From Mycteria americana (taxonomy: Eukaryota; Chordata; Aves; Ciconiiformes; Ciconiidae): a stretch of 64,000 bases of DNA. Positions 24,377 to 36,100 of this stretch are shown in pieces (the stretch's first letter is position 1; every line of letters begins with the position of its first letter). The stretch is from positions 47,913,501 to 47,977,500 of the forward strand of contig NC_134370.1 in the NCBI RefSeq assembly GCF_035582795.1, in the 5' to 3' direction. The translations under genes were made by a program, and so were the position numbers. The notes under the pieces were generated by a model. The model saw nothing but the letters and a program-made list of their open reading frames with translations, was not told the origin of the DNA and made no database searches.

Positions 24377-25094
24377 TTCTACTGAATCTGTGATTACTGT
24401 GATAAAATTGCAACTATATTCTGTCAGCTCTGAAGCATGAGCTATGAGGGTTGGTCTTTACATCAGACATGTAATTACCTGTCTACAAAACTATGAAAAT
24501 GTACAAGGAAAAAAAGAGTGAAAAGCAAGATCTCTGTCAAATGAGAGAAAGGCTATCATTTTCCCCATTATTTTTTTGTTTGTTTTCCTCCATTCTCAGC
24601 AGTGCATAGCTGTGCTTAATCCAGCTAGAAACCTGCTCCAGAGATCAGCCTGCCTGATAAGCTACCTTGTCGCTACTGACCCTCAAATCTATATAAGGAT
24701 GTAGGACTTTATGTTTGAAAACCCTGGAAAAATTCTCAAATCTGCAAGATCTTAGAAGCAGGAAAATCTGTTTTCCTGCATAAGAAGAAGGTCTTTTTAT
24801 GGTGACTGAATACTGATTTGCAATCAGAATGGCAGTACTATTTGTTAAATGCAAGTTACTTAAATAATTAATTTTTCTTACTAATTATACAGTACGTGGT
24901 TAGCTTCAACGATCACATATATTTAAAGGGGAACACTTTCTGAAGCACTGTCATGACTTTGATGGTGCTGATCGAGAAGAGACTAAGATTTCCTGGTAGT
25001 CTACAGACTATTTGCTAATTTAGGGGCTTAGATGGAGTGGCATGTGTATCCTGTGCTTGAACATAGGCAATATCTCCTGATTTCCTAGAGGTCC

Positions 25095-25242
25095 TTAGAT
25101 TTGACTGAAGTCCCAAGTTATCAAAGCCTTCGCTTAATTTTAAATATGTTCTTAAAACCTTTTGAAGTCAATGACACTTAAGTATGTGCTTCAGCTTTAG
25201 TCACACACTTGAGAATTTTGCTGAATCAAGGCCACCGGCTGG
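25095..25242 (+). repeat. Old dispersed amniote repeat fragment
   Basis: TTTTGAAGTCAATGACACTT, then AAGTATGTGCTTCAGC, then TTTTGCTGAATCAAGGCC matches in order a repeat motif ('gaagtcaatgggacttaagcatgtgctta...tgctgaatcggggcc') that I recall as common in bird and turtle DNA. I cannot name the family or tell whether it is a DNA transposon or a retroelement 3' end. Confidence 0.45.
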
Positions 25243-26004
25243 TTAGGGATGAAGCCTCACTGGTACCTGTTCTTCCCCAAGGGCACATCTTGTCCCCTTG
25301 ATTAACTGATCCAACATAGCAGGCTTGAAATGCCTCAGTGACTGTCATGGTTAACTTTATTTTTTTTTAAACACAATAGGCAAACCCATAAGAACTTGAA
25401 AAGTTTTTTCCCTGAGAAACTAAATGAGAGTATATGTAGGAGGAAAAAAATATAATCTCTGGCTATATTATTGTACCATGCCAACCAGTGGGGAAGCCTT
25501 ACAGAGGATTACTGTGTAGTGGAAAAGGCTTGGTTTTCCGTGCATGCTTTAATGACTGGACCTTTGTTCTACCTTTTAACTGTGACCATTTAATAACTAC
25601 TTGACTCACTTTGCCCTCAGCAGGATATTGCATGTAGCTTCACTGTGTTGAAGAACAGTCAAAATTAAAAATGTAATTTAATAATTCAGTTGGTAACAGA
25701 CAGATTACCCAATAGCCTGCCTGCGGAGTGGACCTTCGTAAGCATCCTTCTATACAAGAACGCTTCCCTAGACAAAAATTAACTTACAGGCATTATGTGG
25801 TAAGTTCCCAAGTCATCTCTGCAGTCTTTAAATCCCATGTGAAAAATCTCTACTGAATGTTTAGCCAACAGCAAAATGAAAGAAAGTTCTCTCCTTTAAC
25901 AAGAAGAGTTGGGAAGCAGATTTAGATATCTTTGCACAGTGGACCCTGGGAAATACATGAGTTGGTCTCTTCTCTGAAGAGTTCAGGATTTAAACATACA
26001 AGTC

Positions 26005-26165
26005 AGATTCGAGGTGGGAGGGGAAGCTGGCTGCGAGAGGAAGGTGACATGCCTAAAGGTGGCACAAGAGGACAGTAGCAGAGCTGGAATTGTACCCCAG
26101 GCCCCCAGTGCAGTGCCTGTGCACTGTGTCAGCAGCAATCCTTGCAGGTTTTGGCTGCTCCTTGA
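26005..26165 (+). mobile_element. Ancient MIR-like SINE relic
   Basis: This is the clearest SINE relic in the window. AGGTGACATGCCTAAAGG, then CAGTAGCAGAGCTGGAATTG, then CCCCAGGCCCCCAGTGCAGT, then GTGCACTGTGTCAGCAGC follow the pattern of the 3' half of MIR/LFSINE-type elements ('gtgacttgcc', 'ggcagagctgggatt', 'acccaggtc..cagt', '..ccatgctgcc'). The first 40 bases are too diverged to assign. Confidence 0.7.
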
Positions 26166-26679
26166 GGTTTGACAACTGCATTCAGATGTGGGCAAACCCT
26201 ATATGGAAGGACATTATTATCTACCAGCCCTCATGGTGGGTAAAGAAACTGTAAGAAGCAATTTTTTGTACCCAGAATAATTGAGGAGGCCTCCCGAGCT
26301 TCTGTTTAGCTTGGGAGAGAGGTACCTGGAGAAGGCAGGTAGCTGACAGCCATGGGCTGCGGCAGGGCGGTCAAGAAAAAGAAGAGAAAGCATATTTTGA
26401 CTGAATGTATCAGTGGACTTTAGTTCTCTGGACTTCAGCTCAGTTCTTGCAAGGAAATCTTTCCTACCAAAACACCCAAGCTAGCAAATTCCCCCAAAGC
26501 CCTGTTTCAGCGGAGAAAGAACCCTCAACATGATTGTAATGCCCATCTAGTCTACAGTCGCCAACCAGACAGTGGAGCAAGGCAAAATGGAGGTTTAGGT
26601 TTGAGAGAAAATTCTCAGTTGCCCTGAGGGAAGAACAACAGGTCTTTCTGCCTGATCTCCAAAACCAGATTCATTGGAT

Positions 26680-26805
26680 CTGACTGTCCTGTCAGGTAGG
26701 GATAGGACACGAAATAATGCATTTGAATTGCGGTGGGAAAGATTTAGGTTACATGTCAGGAAATTCTTCCTGCAGTGAGGATAGTTTGGCCATGCAATAG
26801 CTTTT
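26680..26805 (+). mobile_element. Old CR1-like ORF2 C-terminus relic
   Basis: The plus strand reads approximately RDRTRNNAFELRWERFRLHVRKFF in one frame, in two halves of which the first matches the [22 protein letters not shown] block near the end of CR1 ORF2. The DNA (GGGATAGGACACG, then AGATTTAGGTTACATGTCAGG) follows the same pattern. The preceding and following CR1 sequence is too diverged to trace. Confidence 0.7.
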
Positions 26806-27279
26806 TTAGGTTTGTTTTGTGGTTTTTTAGTAGCTTTATTAGATGGAGAAGGTGGTGATGCTGTCTGTGGTTGGAAGCTACTAAGGTAGACCTTACTGTT
26901 GTTCCTGCTCCACACTCTCTCTTACTCACTGTGCTTCATCAGGGTCCATAGAAAATCCAATCAGATGAAATCCTATTTTGAGTGTCTCATGCCAGCCTTA
27001 ATTCGTTGTGCTGTGTCTCTCTGTGAAAGGAGTCAAGTGTCCTTGACTGTAGTAGCCCTATCTAGAGAGATAATTCTTTTGTACCTCCACTTGTACCTGT
27101 ACCCTCTGGCTCTCTCTTAGTCTGGCCCATTCCCAAAATGACGCAAAAATGTGTATGCTCCATCACAACAGAAATAATAACAGGAGGCAGAGATTCAAGA
27201 TTAACATTGTTCTTGTGAAATCTTCATTTACAGTTAGTTTGCAACAGTTTTTTTAGAAAGAATAAATTTACTGTAATAG

Positions 27280-27940
27280 GAGTGAGTCAGCATGGATATA
27301 TTGCAGGTAAATCATGTCAGACTAATTTGATCACTTATGCTAATGAAAAAACTATCAGTCTAGATAGCATAAATTTATCTGGTTGTCCAAAAGGTTTTAA
27401 GAAAATTTTGCGTGATGGATTATAGTACAAACTCCCTAAATGTAGGTTAAAATAATCTGTTCTTGAAAAGGGTAAAATACTGGCAAGAAGACAGAGTCAT
27501 GGCTTGAAGCTAAGGGTGAGTGTCAATGAGGAGGTGATCTGAGGAGCTGATCCTCTGCTGGGGCTCTTGAATATTTTTATTAAAGATTTACACAACACTG
27601 CAGCATGTAGGATCATTAAATTTGCAGATGATGGAAAGCTAAAGGGATCAGGCAAGACTTACTGGTCTTTCTTTGCAGAGCAATTGCTTTTTGGCAATAT
27701 AATCTTGCTAAATTATGTAAGGAGACTCAAAACTGCAATATGATCTTGACTGGACCAAGATGCTCCGTGGCAGTTACAGCACCTTTAACAGAGAACTGGA
27801 GGTACGAACTGGAGTCTTTTCAGTGGAGATGGAGTGGTTTATATCATAAGGTGTGGTGGAGGTATGGGGCTGTGAGGAATCACCAGCAGAGGACAGAGAG
27901 ATATTTTTCTTTCATTTTTTAATTTTTTGAGTCCTTAATA
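27280..27940 (+). mobile_element. Old CR1/L3-like reverse-transcriptase relic
   Basis: Several RT blocks appear in order on the plus strand. GYIAGKSCQTNLIT, near 27,295-27,340, corresponds to [26 protein letters not shown], near 27,560-27,590, corresponds to [24 protein letters not shown], near 27,619-27,655, carries the catalytic FADD. The frame is interrupted between blocks and part of the central palm is deleted. The 3' part to about 27,940 is AT-rich and barely recognisable. Because the C-terminal relic at 26.7 kb lies upstream rather than downstream, the two belong to separate insertions or a rearranged one. Confidence 0.75.
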
Positions 27941-27990
27941 CACTCTCACCATAAACATTTGCCCAGTGTTTGATAGAAAGTACTGGGGGT

Positions 27991-28074
27991 GGTCATGTTT
28001 TACTGTAGTATATAAAATATTATATATTCTATTTGGCCATGTTTTATTATAGTATATAAAGTATATATTCTGTG
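27991..28074. repeat. Imperfect ~42-bp tandem duplication, AT-rich
   Basis: Two adjacent copies begin GGTCATGTTTTACTGTAGTA (27,991) and GGCCATGTTTTATTATAGTA (28,035). Both continue into TATAAA and TATATATTCT runs. The first copy is 44 bp and the second about 40 bp. Confidence 0.85.
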
Positions 28075-28939
28075 TGTAGCTGATGTAGCAATTATATCCG
28101 AGAGAGCTTGTATTTATGTCTCTGAGTGAGGACTTACCTGAGGACTGCCTGCAGTGGAAGGAGGGGGAACTGGATAGGAACAAAACATTCTTGTTCTCAT
28201 GTGTCCACACACTAAAGAGTTAACTGGGAGCAGATGCTACACTTCTAGCTCCTATCCTAGTATAGCACACAGCAATGTTGAAGTGTAGCCGTATCCCAGC
28301 CACGTTTAGCTGTGTAAATATTACTCTTACCATACCTATCATCTGAGCTACTGAACTTGACATTCATCTGGATTTCTGGTTTTAGGCGCTCTTCATTATA
28401 CAATGTCTGGGCAACATCTTGCCAGTCCAGGCAAGAAAGGGACTTCCTCGGCTTCAGCCTGCTCCCATGGAGTGTGACAGCTGAGCTGTCCAGCAGGCAA
28501 CACTCGATGCTTCCCGGCAGCTTTTCTACGAATTTTTAAGAGTGATGTGATGACTGTGCTACTCCAGTGACAGTGTTACACACGCTCCTCTTTCTGCCAC
28601 TCTGCGAAAAAAATGTTCAGCCTTTGGAAGATGTACTATAACTAGTGGCTGATTTGTCGCATGAGACTCAGAGTAGGGGAAGAGTGAAAACAACAGGAGA
28701 GTGGTTTTTCCTCTATTTTGGTCTCTGATTTAAATCAGCTTCTGAGACAGCATTCATTTCTGGGAGAAGAGTGATGCTTTTGGATTGAGATTTCTGCAAT
28801 GGGAGCAATCTTCTGGGGTAGCAAACACCTGTATTTCAGAATTAGTGTAGATGTTTAAAGGTGGCCAGTTACACTGACAGTATACCCAGATGCCATGTTC
28901 CTGATTTCTCTGCCACTGAGAAGCTGAACTGCAAATCTT

Positions 28940-29520
28940 CAGACATCTTTTATCATTAACAGAAGGGCAAAAATATTAAAATGTAAACCACAAAATAAAT
29001 CTGTTATAATAAATAAATAAATCAATCAAAGATAGAACTGAAGAAGAAATATGAAATCCCTGTGTAGTAGGTATAACTCATTCTTACTGTCAGTTCAAAA
29101 TCAACTGTACGGGAGAATTTAATGATACCGTTGTTTAGTGAAATTAGACTTGACGCTAGCCAGTTACCTTTTATTTTGGTTGGTTAGGATTTGCAATTGT
29201 TTGACACTCATTAGAAATCACAGTAGCCTGCTTTAAGGGCAGGCAAATTAAGATTCTCTCTCTGTACAAGATTACTCATCACACCACAGCTACATGCTAA
29301 TTGGAAAATAACTAGTGAATGAACGTGTCTTACACAAGCTGTCATCTGAGCATGTCAGGTAACGTACCAGAGGTGATCTTGCAAAGAATTTGGTCGTACA
29401 CAGAACAGCTAATAAAAAACTGTTGCAGGAAATTAATGCTACAATAACTTATCAGATGCAAAAATAATTATTAATCCTTAATGATCCTGGTAAATTCTTT
29501 GTGGGAATTCACCTGATCTT
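28940..29520. promoter_or_regulatory. AT-rich, repeat-poor block (possible conserved noncoding DNA)
   Basis: Apart from a short AATA repeat at 29,007-29,028, no repeat family is seen. Motifs include GCTAATTGGAAAATAACTAG, TTATTAATCC and CAATCAAAG. The texture resembles conserved noncoding elements, but nothing in the sequence alone proves it. Confidence 0.2.
29007..29028 (+). repeat. Short (AATA)n-type repeat
   Basis: About four AAAT/AATA units followed by ATCAATCAAA. It lies within the AT-rich block of 28.9-29.5 kb. Confidence 0.7.
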
Positions 29521-29529
29521 CTGTTTCCT

Positions 29530-32230
29530 TCAGTGCCTTCAGCATGAGAACACATGGTTCCCTACCTGAACCTCAGCCCTGGCTTTTCTTTAATTCAGAG
29601 CCTGCCAGCGAGTTAGGGAAGCCCTAGGGTATAGGGAGGCTTCCAGGGAAAAGACCTCTGAAGGCTACACTCACAAGACAACAGGGTAAGCTGCTAGCTC
29701 CAAGCATACCACCTTCCACCTCCTGCTAGAGGAAATCTTGTTTAGCTAAACCAGAAAAGAGTGGAATGGGGGAAGATTTTAGCTAATTCTTGCAAAGAGG
29801 CTGTGTACCGCAAAGGGCTTTCCAGGAAGCATCATGAGGTCTTGCAGGGAGATAAGCAGATGCAGAGGGAGGCTTCTTAGCAGTTACGCCTGCATTAGCA
29901 AGCAGCAAGGTATGGTAGGAGCAGATCTGGGGAGTGAAACATTTGGTGCTGGTCCACTATATGCATTTTGCGGGATTTAGTTAGGATAGGTCAGATCTGG
30001 CCCCGTGGCTTGGAACATTCAATAGCAGCTCAGACATGTTGGGTGGGTCTCTGGAGCTCATCTTGTCATTTAGTTTTGTCTGAAAGGAATCCAATTTTGC
30101 AGCATTGACCTAAATGCAGTAAGTGGGGAAGGTCAGGAGAGTCACCTCAAAAGGGCTGTCCTGCTCCAAAATAAAACAAATACCGATACAGCTGTAGAAG
30201 CTGGTCAAACCAGGCTCTCATTCCCAGAAATAGCTAATGAAAGTTAGTCTGAACATGCACAGCCTGTTTTATTGTTTTTATAACATGTTCACTCTGAAAT
30301 GGTTTTGTTCCAGGGAAGCAATACTTTGCAGTCAGGAAGTTGCTTGTTTCGTGATTTGCATTGCTGTTGCCTCTGAGGGAAGGTATGGCACTATCTGGAC
30401 AGACTTCGGATCTGCCAAGGAAACTTGCATCTGGTACTCCACCCAAGATCCAGTCTACAAATGGAAAGGTTGCCTGGTTCCCACTGATGACTTTGAATTT
30501 GGGAGCCAAGAGATGGTGTGCTGTGTGGGGCACAGCATCAAATGAGAGTGGTGAGAAGTGTAGTTCACCCACTAGCTGTGACATGCATTTCCCACCGCAG
30601 TTTGGCAGGAAGATGTACAGGTAAGATTAGCTTTATCAGTTTATTCTCTGCAATGCATTCATTTTTTAATCTAGCAAATACACTCCTTGTATCACACTGC
30701 CCAACTCTACATGTTCCCTGCATATTCAAACAGAAGATTAATTTTCAATTCTGACAGTTCAGCTTGCAAAATGAAGGGGGAGATGGAAAAAAGACCCTTC
30801 TGCGTCAGTGTGATGATTGATCACTTTTTATTTTTGCTCAGATGCCGGGTCGGGATTTGAAATAGAAAAATAGCATACTATTTTATAGAGTTACTTTAGG
30901 AGGGGGCCCTGAAGGAGGAATGTAGAGTGCTGTAAGACGGGGCTGGAGAGATCAGACAGGAACCAGGAGAACAAAAGCTGCCACTGTTAGAGATCTGGGA
31001 GTTGGTGTTGGATGAAGCAGGGCCTCCCGCTGTTCACTGCTCACTGTTGCTGTGGCCAGGCTGGCATCACTGTGCAAGGGGAAATGCAGGCGTAGAGCTA
31101 ATCTATTTAAACAGAAGGACAGACTTAGCTTGAGAAGATGAGCATGCTGAGCTGGTTTCTGCTCTGTTACACCCTGAAACCTCAGTGATATCTGTACAGC
31201 TCCCCAGCTGTAACTAGGAGCAGACAGGGTTTCTTTATGCATTTTCTCTAGAGCCAGACTGGTGAGGATTTGGTGAGGACTGGAGAAACTGATACTGAGA
31301 TTTGCAGCTCAGCAGGAGGGAATCTGTGTTTGCTTAATTTGGGAAGAGACAGTCATATACCTTACAGTAAGTAAAGCTTAAGCAGTGGAAGTATCCCCCC
31401 AAGCATAATGTAGAGTTCGAGGTAGCTAGGAAAAGTCTTTCAGGCTGCCCGAGCCTTTCCACAGTGCTTCCTCCATACCTACAAATACAAAGAAATGCCT
31501 GCTCTGAACAGTTTGTGCAAGAACTAGACTCCAGTCTAGTAATCTAGGGATTACGACAGCCATGTTTAATCTAACCGCCTATATAATTTCTCCCAGAAGG
31601 TAAGTTAAAGAGCGCCTTCTGAAAAACAGCTAATCTCATAATTTCACCTAGTTCTCTGGCAAGCTTTTCCAGTACTGAACGGCCTTCACTGCTGTTTCTG
31701 TTATGTTTTATTTCAAGGTTAAATTTCTACTTGCCATCTTTTGCAGTTTTCTTGGAAGAGGCATTGTACCCAAAAGTCCTTTCTCACAATTGCCTTCCCC
31801 CATGTAAGTGCATGTAGCAGTAATCAGATCCTGTCTCAGTCACATCTTTGATAAGCCAACAGGCTTGGGCTCCTTCAGAAGCAGTCTGGACAGCTTCTGT
31901 TTCCCAGGTCCAGGGTCATTTTTTGGCTTTGCCTGAATCGCTTCTGTATTTTCTCTTTCTCCATGAAGGAAGGAACATAGCCTGGACATGGCTTTTCAGC
32001 AGATTGTCACTGGAGCTGCGTATGAGAAGGAACGCTTCCTGCTGGGGTCTCCAATTGTCCTTTCTAAACACTGAGGGATCAGAGGAGTCCCTGTATGGCA
32101 GCTTGCACTGCAACTAGGGCTACAGCCGATATCTGTGATGTTGTGTAAGTCCTTTTCAAAGCAGCTCCTTTCTGAGGCAGCATCCTGTAAGTGTAACTTG
32201 CATTTCTGGTTTCAGATGTCTTACCTTGCA
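29530..32230. other. Noncoding DNA
   Basis: Unique-looking sequence. The only structure is the weak exon-like segment at 30,314-30,620. Open frames elsewhere are short and unrelated to any family I know. Confidence 0.55.
30314..30620 (+). other. Candidate (possibly noncoding) exon, 307 bp
   Basis: The acceptor-like TGAAATGGTTTTGTTCCAG and donor TACAG/GTAAGA bracket 307 bp. No frame is open over the whole length. One is open from the start to 30,545, and another from about 30,352 to the donor. A protein-coding role is therefore unlikely unless as a terminal exon. A noncoding transcript exon or chance fits as well. Confidence 0.15.
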
Positions 32231-32239
32231 TTTGACTTT

Positions 32240-32640
32240 TTAAATCATGTTTCACTGGAGTGTGGCCAACTCTCAGTTATTTCAGATTGCTGTATATTGA
32301 TAGTCCAGTCCTGCTTGTTGTTTCCCCACCACCAATCTTGTTGGCATCTGCAAACTTTGCCACAACAAGGATTTTTATAGTGTCATTTAGATTGTTGATA
32401 AAAATATTGAATAAAATGGTAATGGGAGTTTCACTCTTCTTTTATTGCAGATATTTTTACCCAGTGTAATATTGCTGTACGTTTATTGAATCATGGCTAT
32501 TGGAACTTCCAGTAAATATGCCTTTGAAGAATAGCCAGTTTCCAGAAATGCTTTCCACCTTAAATGTATATTCCCAGTCCATTATGCCGACAACTGAGGT
32601 TAAGGCTTAGGAAAATAGAAACGTTAAATGCATAGGTGTG
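32240..32640 (-). mobile_element. Old CR1/L3-like reverse-transcriptase relic
   Basis: The plus strand shows the reverse complement of an RT motif-B/C region. GGCATCTGCAAACTTTGCC near 32,342-32,360 is the FADD region read backwards, and TTGTTGATAAAAATATTGAA near 32,392-32,411 is the NIFIND block backwards. The flanks from 32,220 and out to about 32,640 keep the base pattern of such relics only loosely. There is no open frame. Confidence 0.72.
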
Positions 32641-33010
32641 TTCGTCACTGCCTGGTGCCAGATTGTTTGCACAAGTGTAACCAGATCATGCCCTGAGGTA
32701 CCTAGGCAACTTGCTGGTTTTTAGATCAGCAATTAACTCTTCTTTGGCCTTCAGAGGTCCAGCAGAAGGTTTTCCCATGCAGATTTCAGCAGTTTCTGGG
32801 CTGAAGGCATTATTGTTTCGGAAGAACTTTTGTTCCTGGCTTTATGAGATGTCTAGAAGCTAGCTTCTGGGTTGAAGCTCATCACAATAATGCAACTTTG
32901 CTTCATGCCATCATGTGGAGAGGAAGTGACAGCCATGCTGGACACCCTCCTTGTGGTGGTGCCCACCTCGTACACCAGTGTTAAGACACATTTTGAATGT
33001 TTCTTTTCAG

Positions 33011-33108
33011 TTACCAGCCTGTATCTCAGCGGTGAACAGGGCTGCTCTGATTGCCGTGGAGCGAGCTGGATCTGCAAGCTTATCCAGAGCCAGTCGACGT
33101 GTCCACAG
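33011..33108 (+). other. Candidate exon, 98 bp
   Basis: The acceptor TTTGAATGTTTCTTTTCAG runs into 98 bp that end CCACAG, followed by the donor GTAGGT. Two frames are open. One contains ISAVNRAALIAVERAGSASL and the other SGEQGCSDCRGASWICKL. Neither is recognised. Three CpGs lie inside this short segment, more than in the surrounding DNA. The longer open frame around it (32,872-33,309) runs through the donor and is probably incidental. Confidence 0.25.
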
Positions 33109-33109
33109 G

Positions 33110-36100
33110 TAGGTGCCAGCGTTCCCAGCACAGCAGTGCCGGACCTGTTCTGCAGTGCTCAGGCTGTCTCTGAAATTAAGGGAGTTTCAGACTCTGTAAT
33201 AGCTGTGAACGGGGAAGGCACCAATGTGGCAGAGAGATACGTTTGCCCTCCCTCAAGTTTTGTGGGTTGTTCAGGACCTCTAATGGATGCAGCCCAGGAG
33301 CTCATTTAGATCCCAGGTTATGAGGATTGCAAGCCCAGGAAATTGTTTATAAATATCCCCTTCACCCTCTAAATCTTGACTCAGAGCAGCTATCACCTGA
33401 CTTTGAGAGCTGTTGGCATGGTAGGATCTGCACCTTTTGCAGAGCTTCCTAAGAGGAGAAGTGTCACTGTTGCAGGTAGGGACAAAGGCAGCTCTTCTGA
33501 CAGCAGCTGTGTAGCAAATCTCTTTACAGAAATGCATCTCAAAATCTCAGAACTGCTCAGAGCACCCCAGCCAAATATCCCCAGGCTGGTACAGCAGAGC
33601 ACGAAGGAAATTGTTGATACTCAGAACTTGGTCTTTAGCTGCACAGGACCTGAAAGCACGGGCATGTTTGTACCTCTGGGGAAAGAGGTACGAGGAAGCA
33701 GGGGAGCCTCTGACATTGTAACAGGAGCTGTCCCTTGCAGAGCTAGAGGCAGAATAGTCGTTATTAAAAGAAGGTGACTTGGCCTTCATAGAGACATTTG
33801 AGCTGCTCTGGTTTGCAGACCCCTGGGTCTTGAGTCCTGAACTCACGGTGGGGTTAGCTCAGTGCAACAGACTCTGAACGAGGGTTATGGCTGGGGAGCT
33901 CTGGCACTGCCAACGGGAAAAGATCATGCAAAATAAATAAAAGAGTCCCTTTGACAGGAATTGAGGAATACTTCTGACTGTACACAGATATCATCCAACT
34001 GCTTAATTTCAGGCCTATTGCACATGGCATACAGGCAGGAGAAAATAAGAAGGGAAGGCAACTGAAGGTAGCTCCTTCTACATTCAGCAAAGTGCAACCT
34101 GGGAAAGCTTTGGGCAGCCTATCCCCCATCTCTGTCTGCTTTTCATTATTATTTTTTATAGCCAGAAATAAGAACTTTATTGACTTTATTCATCTCCTGT
34201 CAGATGCCCAATCAACATCTGGCAATACAGCAATTCCCAGAAAGTGCTGACCTAGTGAGACCTAGTGGAGCAGGAGGTGCTGAGGAGGGTCTCCGTCCCC
34301 CCTCCCATCCCTGACTGCCCTTTTAACTTCCCAGCCAAAGTAGGATGTGTAGCTCCACCTCACCCTTGCTACCTGCCTGCATTTCAGAGGAGCGGGGTCA
34401 TGGGAGCTCCTGTTGTTCGAAGGCACCTGAGAAAACATCTAGGGCATGGAGAATAGGGGCAGGGGGAGCTGAGCGGGAGACAGGGCATCCTGAAAACTGC
34501 TCCTGGATCCACAGAACTGATAGTGAGGAACTGCATCCTTTCCCAGGGCTGGGGTAGGCCACTGCATGGGGAAGAAATTTGACAAATGGATCAGAAAGGA
34601 GCTGTGGACCATGTGCAGTGCCTGGCCAGTGTAAGAGGGATGCATACAGCAGGGCAGAGGAGCTCAGCTCTCCCAGCTCTCCCTCCTCCCATATGCCTTT
34701 GTTTGGATTTGTGCAGGACTCATAACCTATGCATAAAAATGTAGGGACCCTTCCTGAAGGGTTTTTGATAGAGTTTCCTGCAGGTTAGAAGATTTTAAGA
34801 CCTAGCAGAAGATTGAATAGAGAGGAACACATTTTTATTTACTTTGGTGCCTATTGGACTCAGAATAAAATTCAGGTGTTACAAGCCAGAGGCAAGTTCT
34901 CTTCTATTCGGAGATTAGCCCTTGTGCAGCTGCTCCAGCGGGTCCAGCAGGTTCCCCGTCAGATCCCTGGGCTCCCACAGCAGATCTCTTGAGCCCCTTT
35001 TCCCACATGGTCCCGCCCTGACTTCTCCCTCAGGTGTGGGTGGCTTGTTTGTGCTGAATTGTGGTACCTGCCTTTCCACATCTTGGGTTTTCTTTGCTCC
35101 CTATCTCCTAGATTCAAGCTCCAGCCAGTTGGTCAGGGCAGTTCCTCCCTCTTCTCTGCTAGAGTCTTCTCCCCACGTTTTGGTCTTTTTTTGCTGATGA
35201 CCTCCATGGGAAGTTCCCTCCTGTTCCTGTGGCACTCTTGTCCCTCCGGTTGCTCTCCTCTCCCAGTCCAGCTGCTGCCCAGCTCTGCCACGTGCTCTTC
35301 TGCCCACACATCCTCCTTGGGCTCTGCGGCCCCTCTACAGGCTCTTCCACACCTCTACCCTGAGACAGCATCTAACCAAGGCCCCTTTGTTTCTTCAGCT
35401 GTTTTTGTCACCTAGTGCCTGAGGGGCCTTTGCACTTCAGTGCCCATGAAGAAAGCAGAGTGGGTTCCCCTTTCCTAGTGCCCAGAAGTGGAGTTTCTGG
35501 GGGAGAAACTAGCCAGGTACAGCTTTTTCCTCCCGGTGCCAGAGCCCAGCTGGGCCAACTGCCCTCCTGGCCTTGGCTATTCTCCTTGGAGTAGGAAACT
35601 GTGTCATGAAACAAGGACACAAACCCTTGTAGCCCTCAACAATATCAGGTGCCTGCAGCGTGGTCCCATCCTGGCCGTTTTTGGAGCATGCAGTCTTCTC
35701 AGACACCCTGTCAAGTCCCCAGAGCTGGGTATCTTTAGTTGTCCTCTGCCTAATCAGATGCCCACTCATGTGAGCAAATGCCACCAGTGGGAGCTGAAGC
35801 ATCATAATCCAGCCCATAATGCTCCTTTAAAGATATTTCAGCAGCTCAGTTAAGTTTCCACTTGTGTGTTTTCTTTTTCCCCCCTTTGCTTTCATGGTCA
35901 TTTAAAACAAATAAAGTGAGCAGAACACGGCAGCGTGATAACCACCATTTAATTCCCTTCCCACGGGTCTCCAGATTATTTGGTGATTCAGCGGCAGCAG
36001 GGGGAACATTTACGGAAAGGGAGGCGGGAGCTTCCCACAGGGACAACAGCTCACAAACCAGGGCCCCCGAGCATCTCAGAGGAAATACGTGCCTCGGGTT

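Larger units (their letters stand above)
18240..25090. other. Noncoding DNA
   Basis: Nothing recognisable apart from the possible conserved block at 22.2 kb, the 11-bp duplication at 24,355, a T10/A7 palindromic run near 18,669-18,685 and a G9 run near 20,940. No transposon was recognised. Confidence 0.6.

Noticed and set aside
32872-33777. Plus-strand frames of 145 and 133 codons in series
   Set aside because: They are separated by stop codons, show no domain and run through the better-supported splice sites. Only the 98-bp segment inside was kept as a weak candidate.
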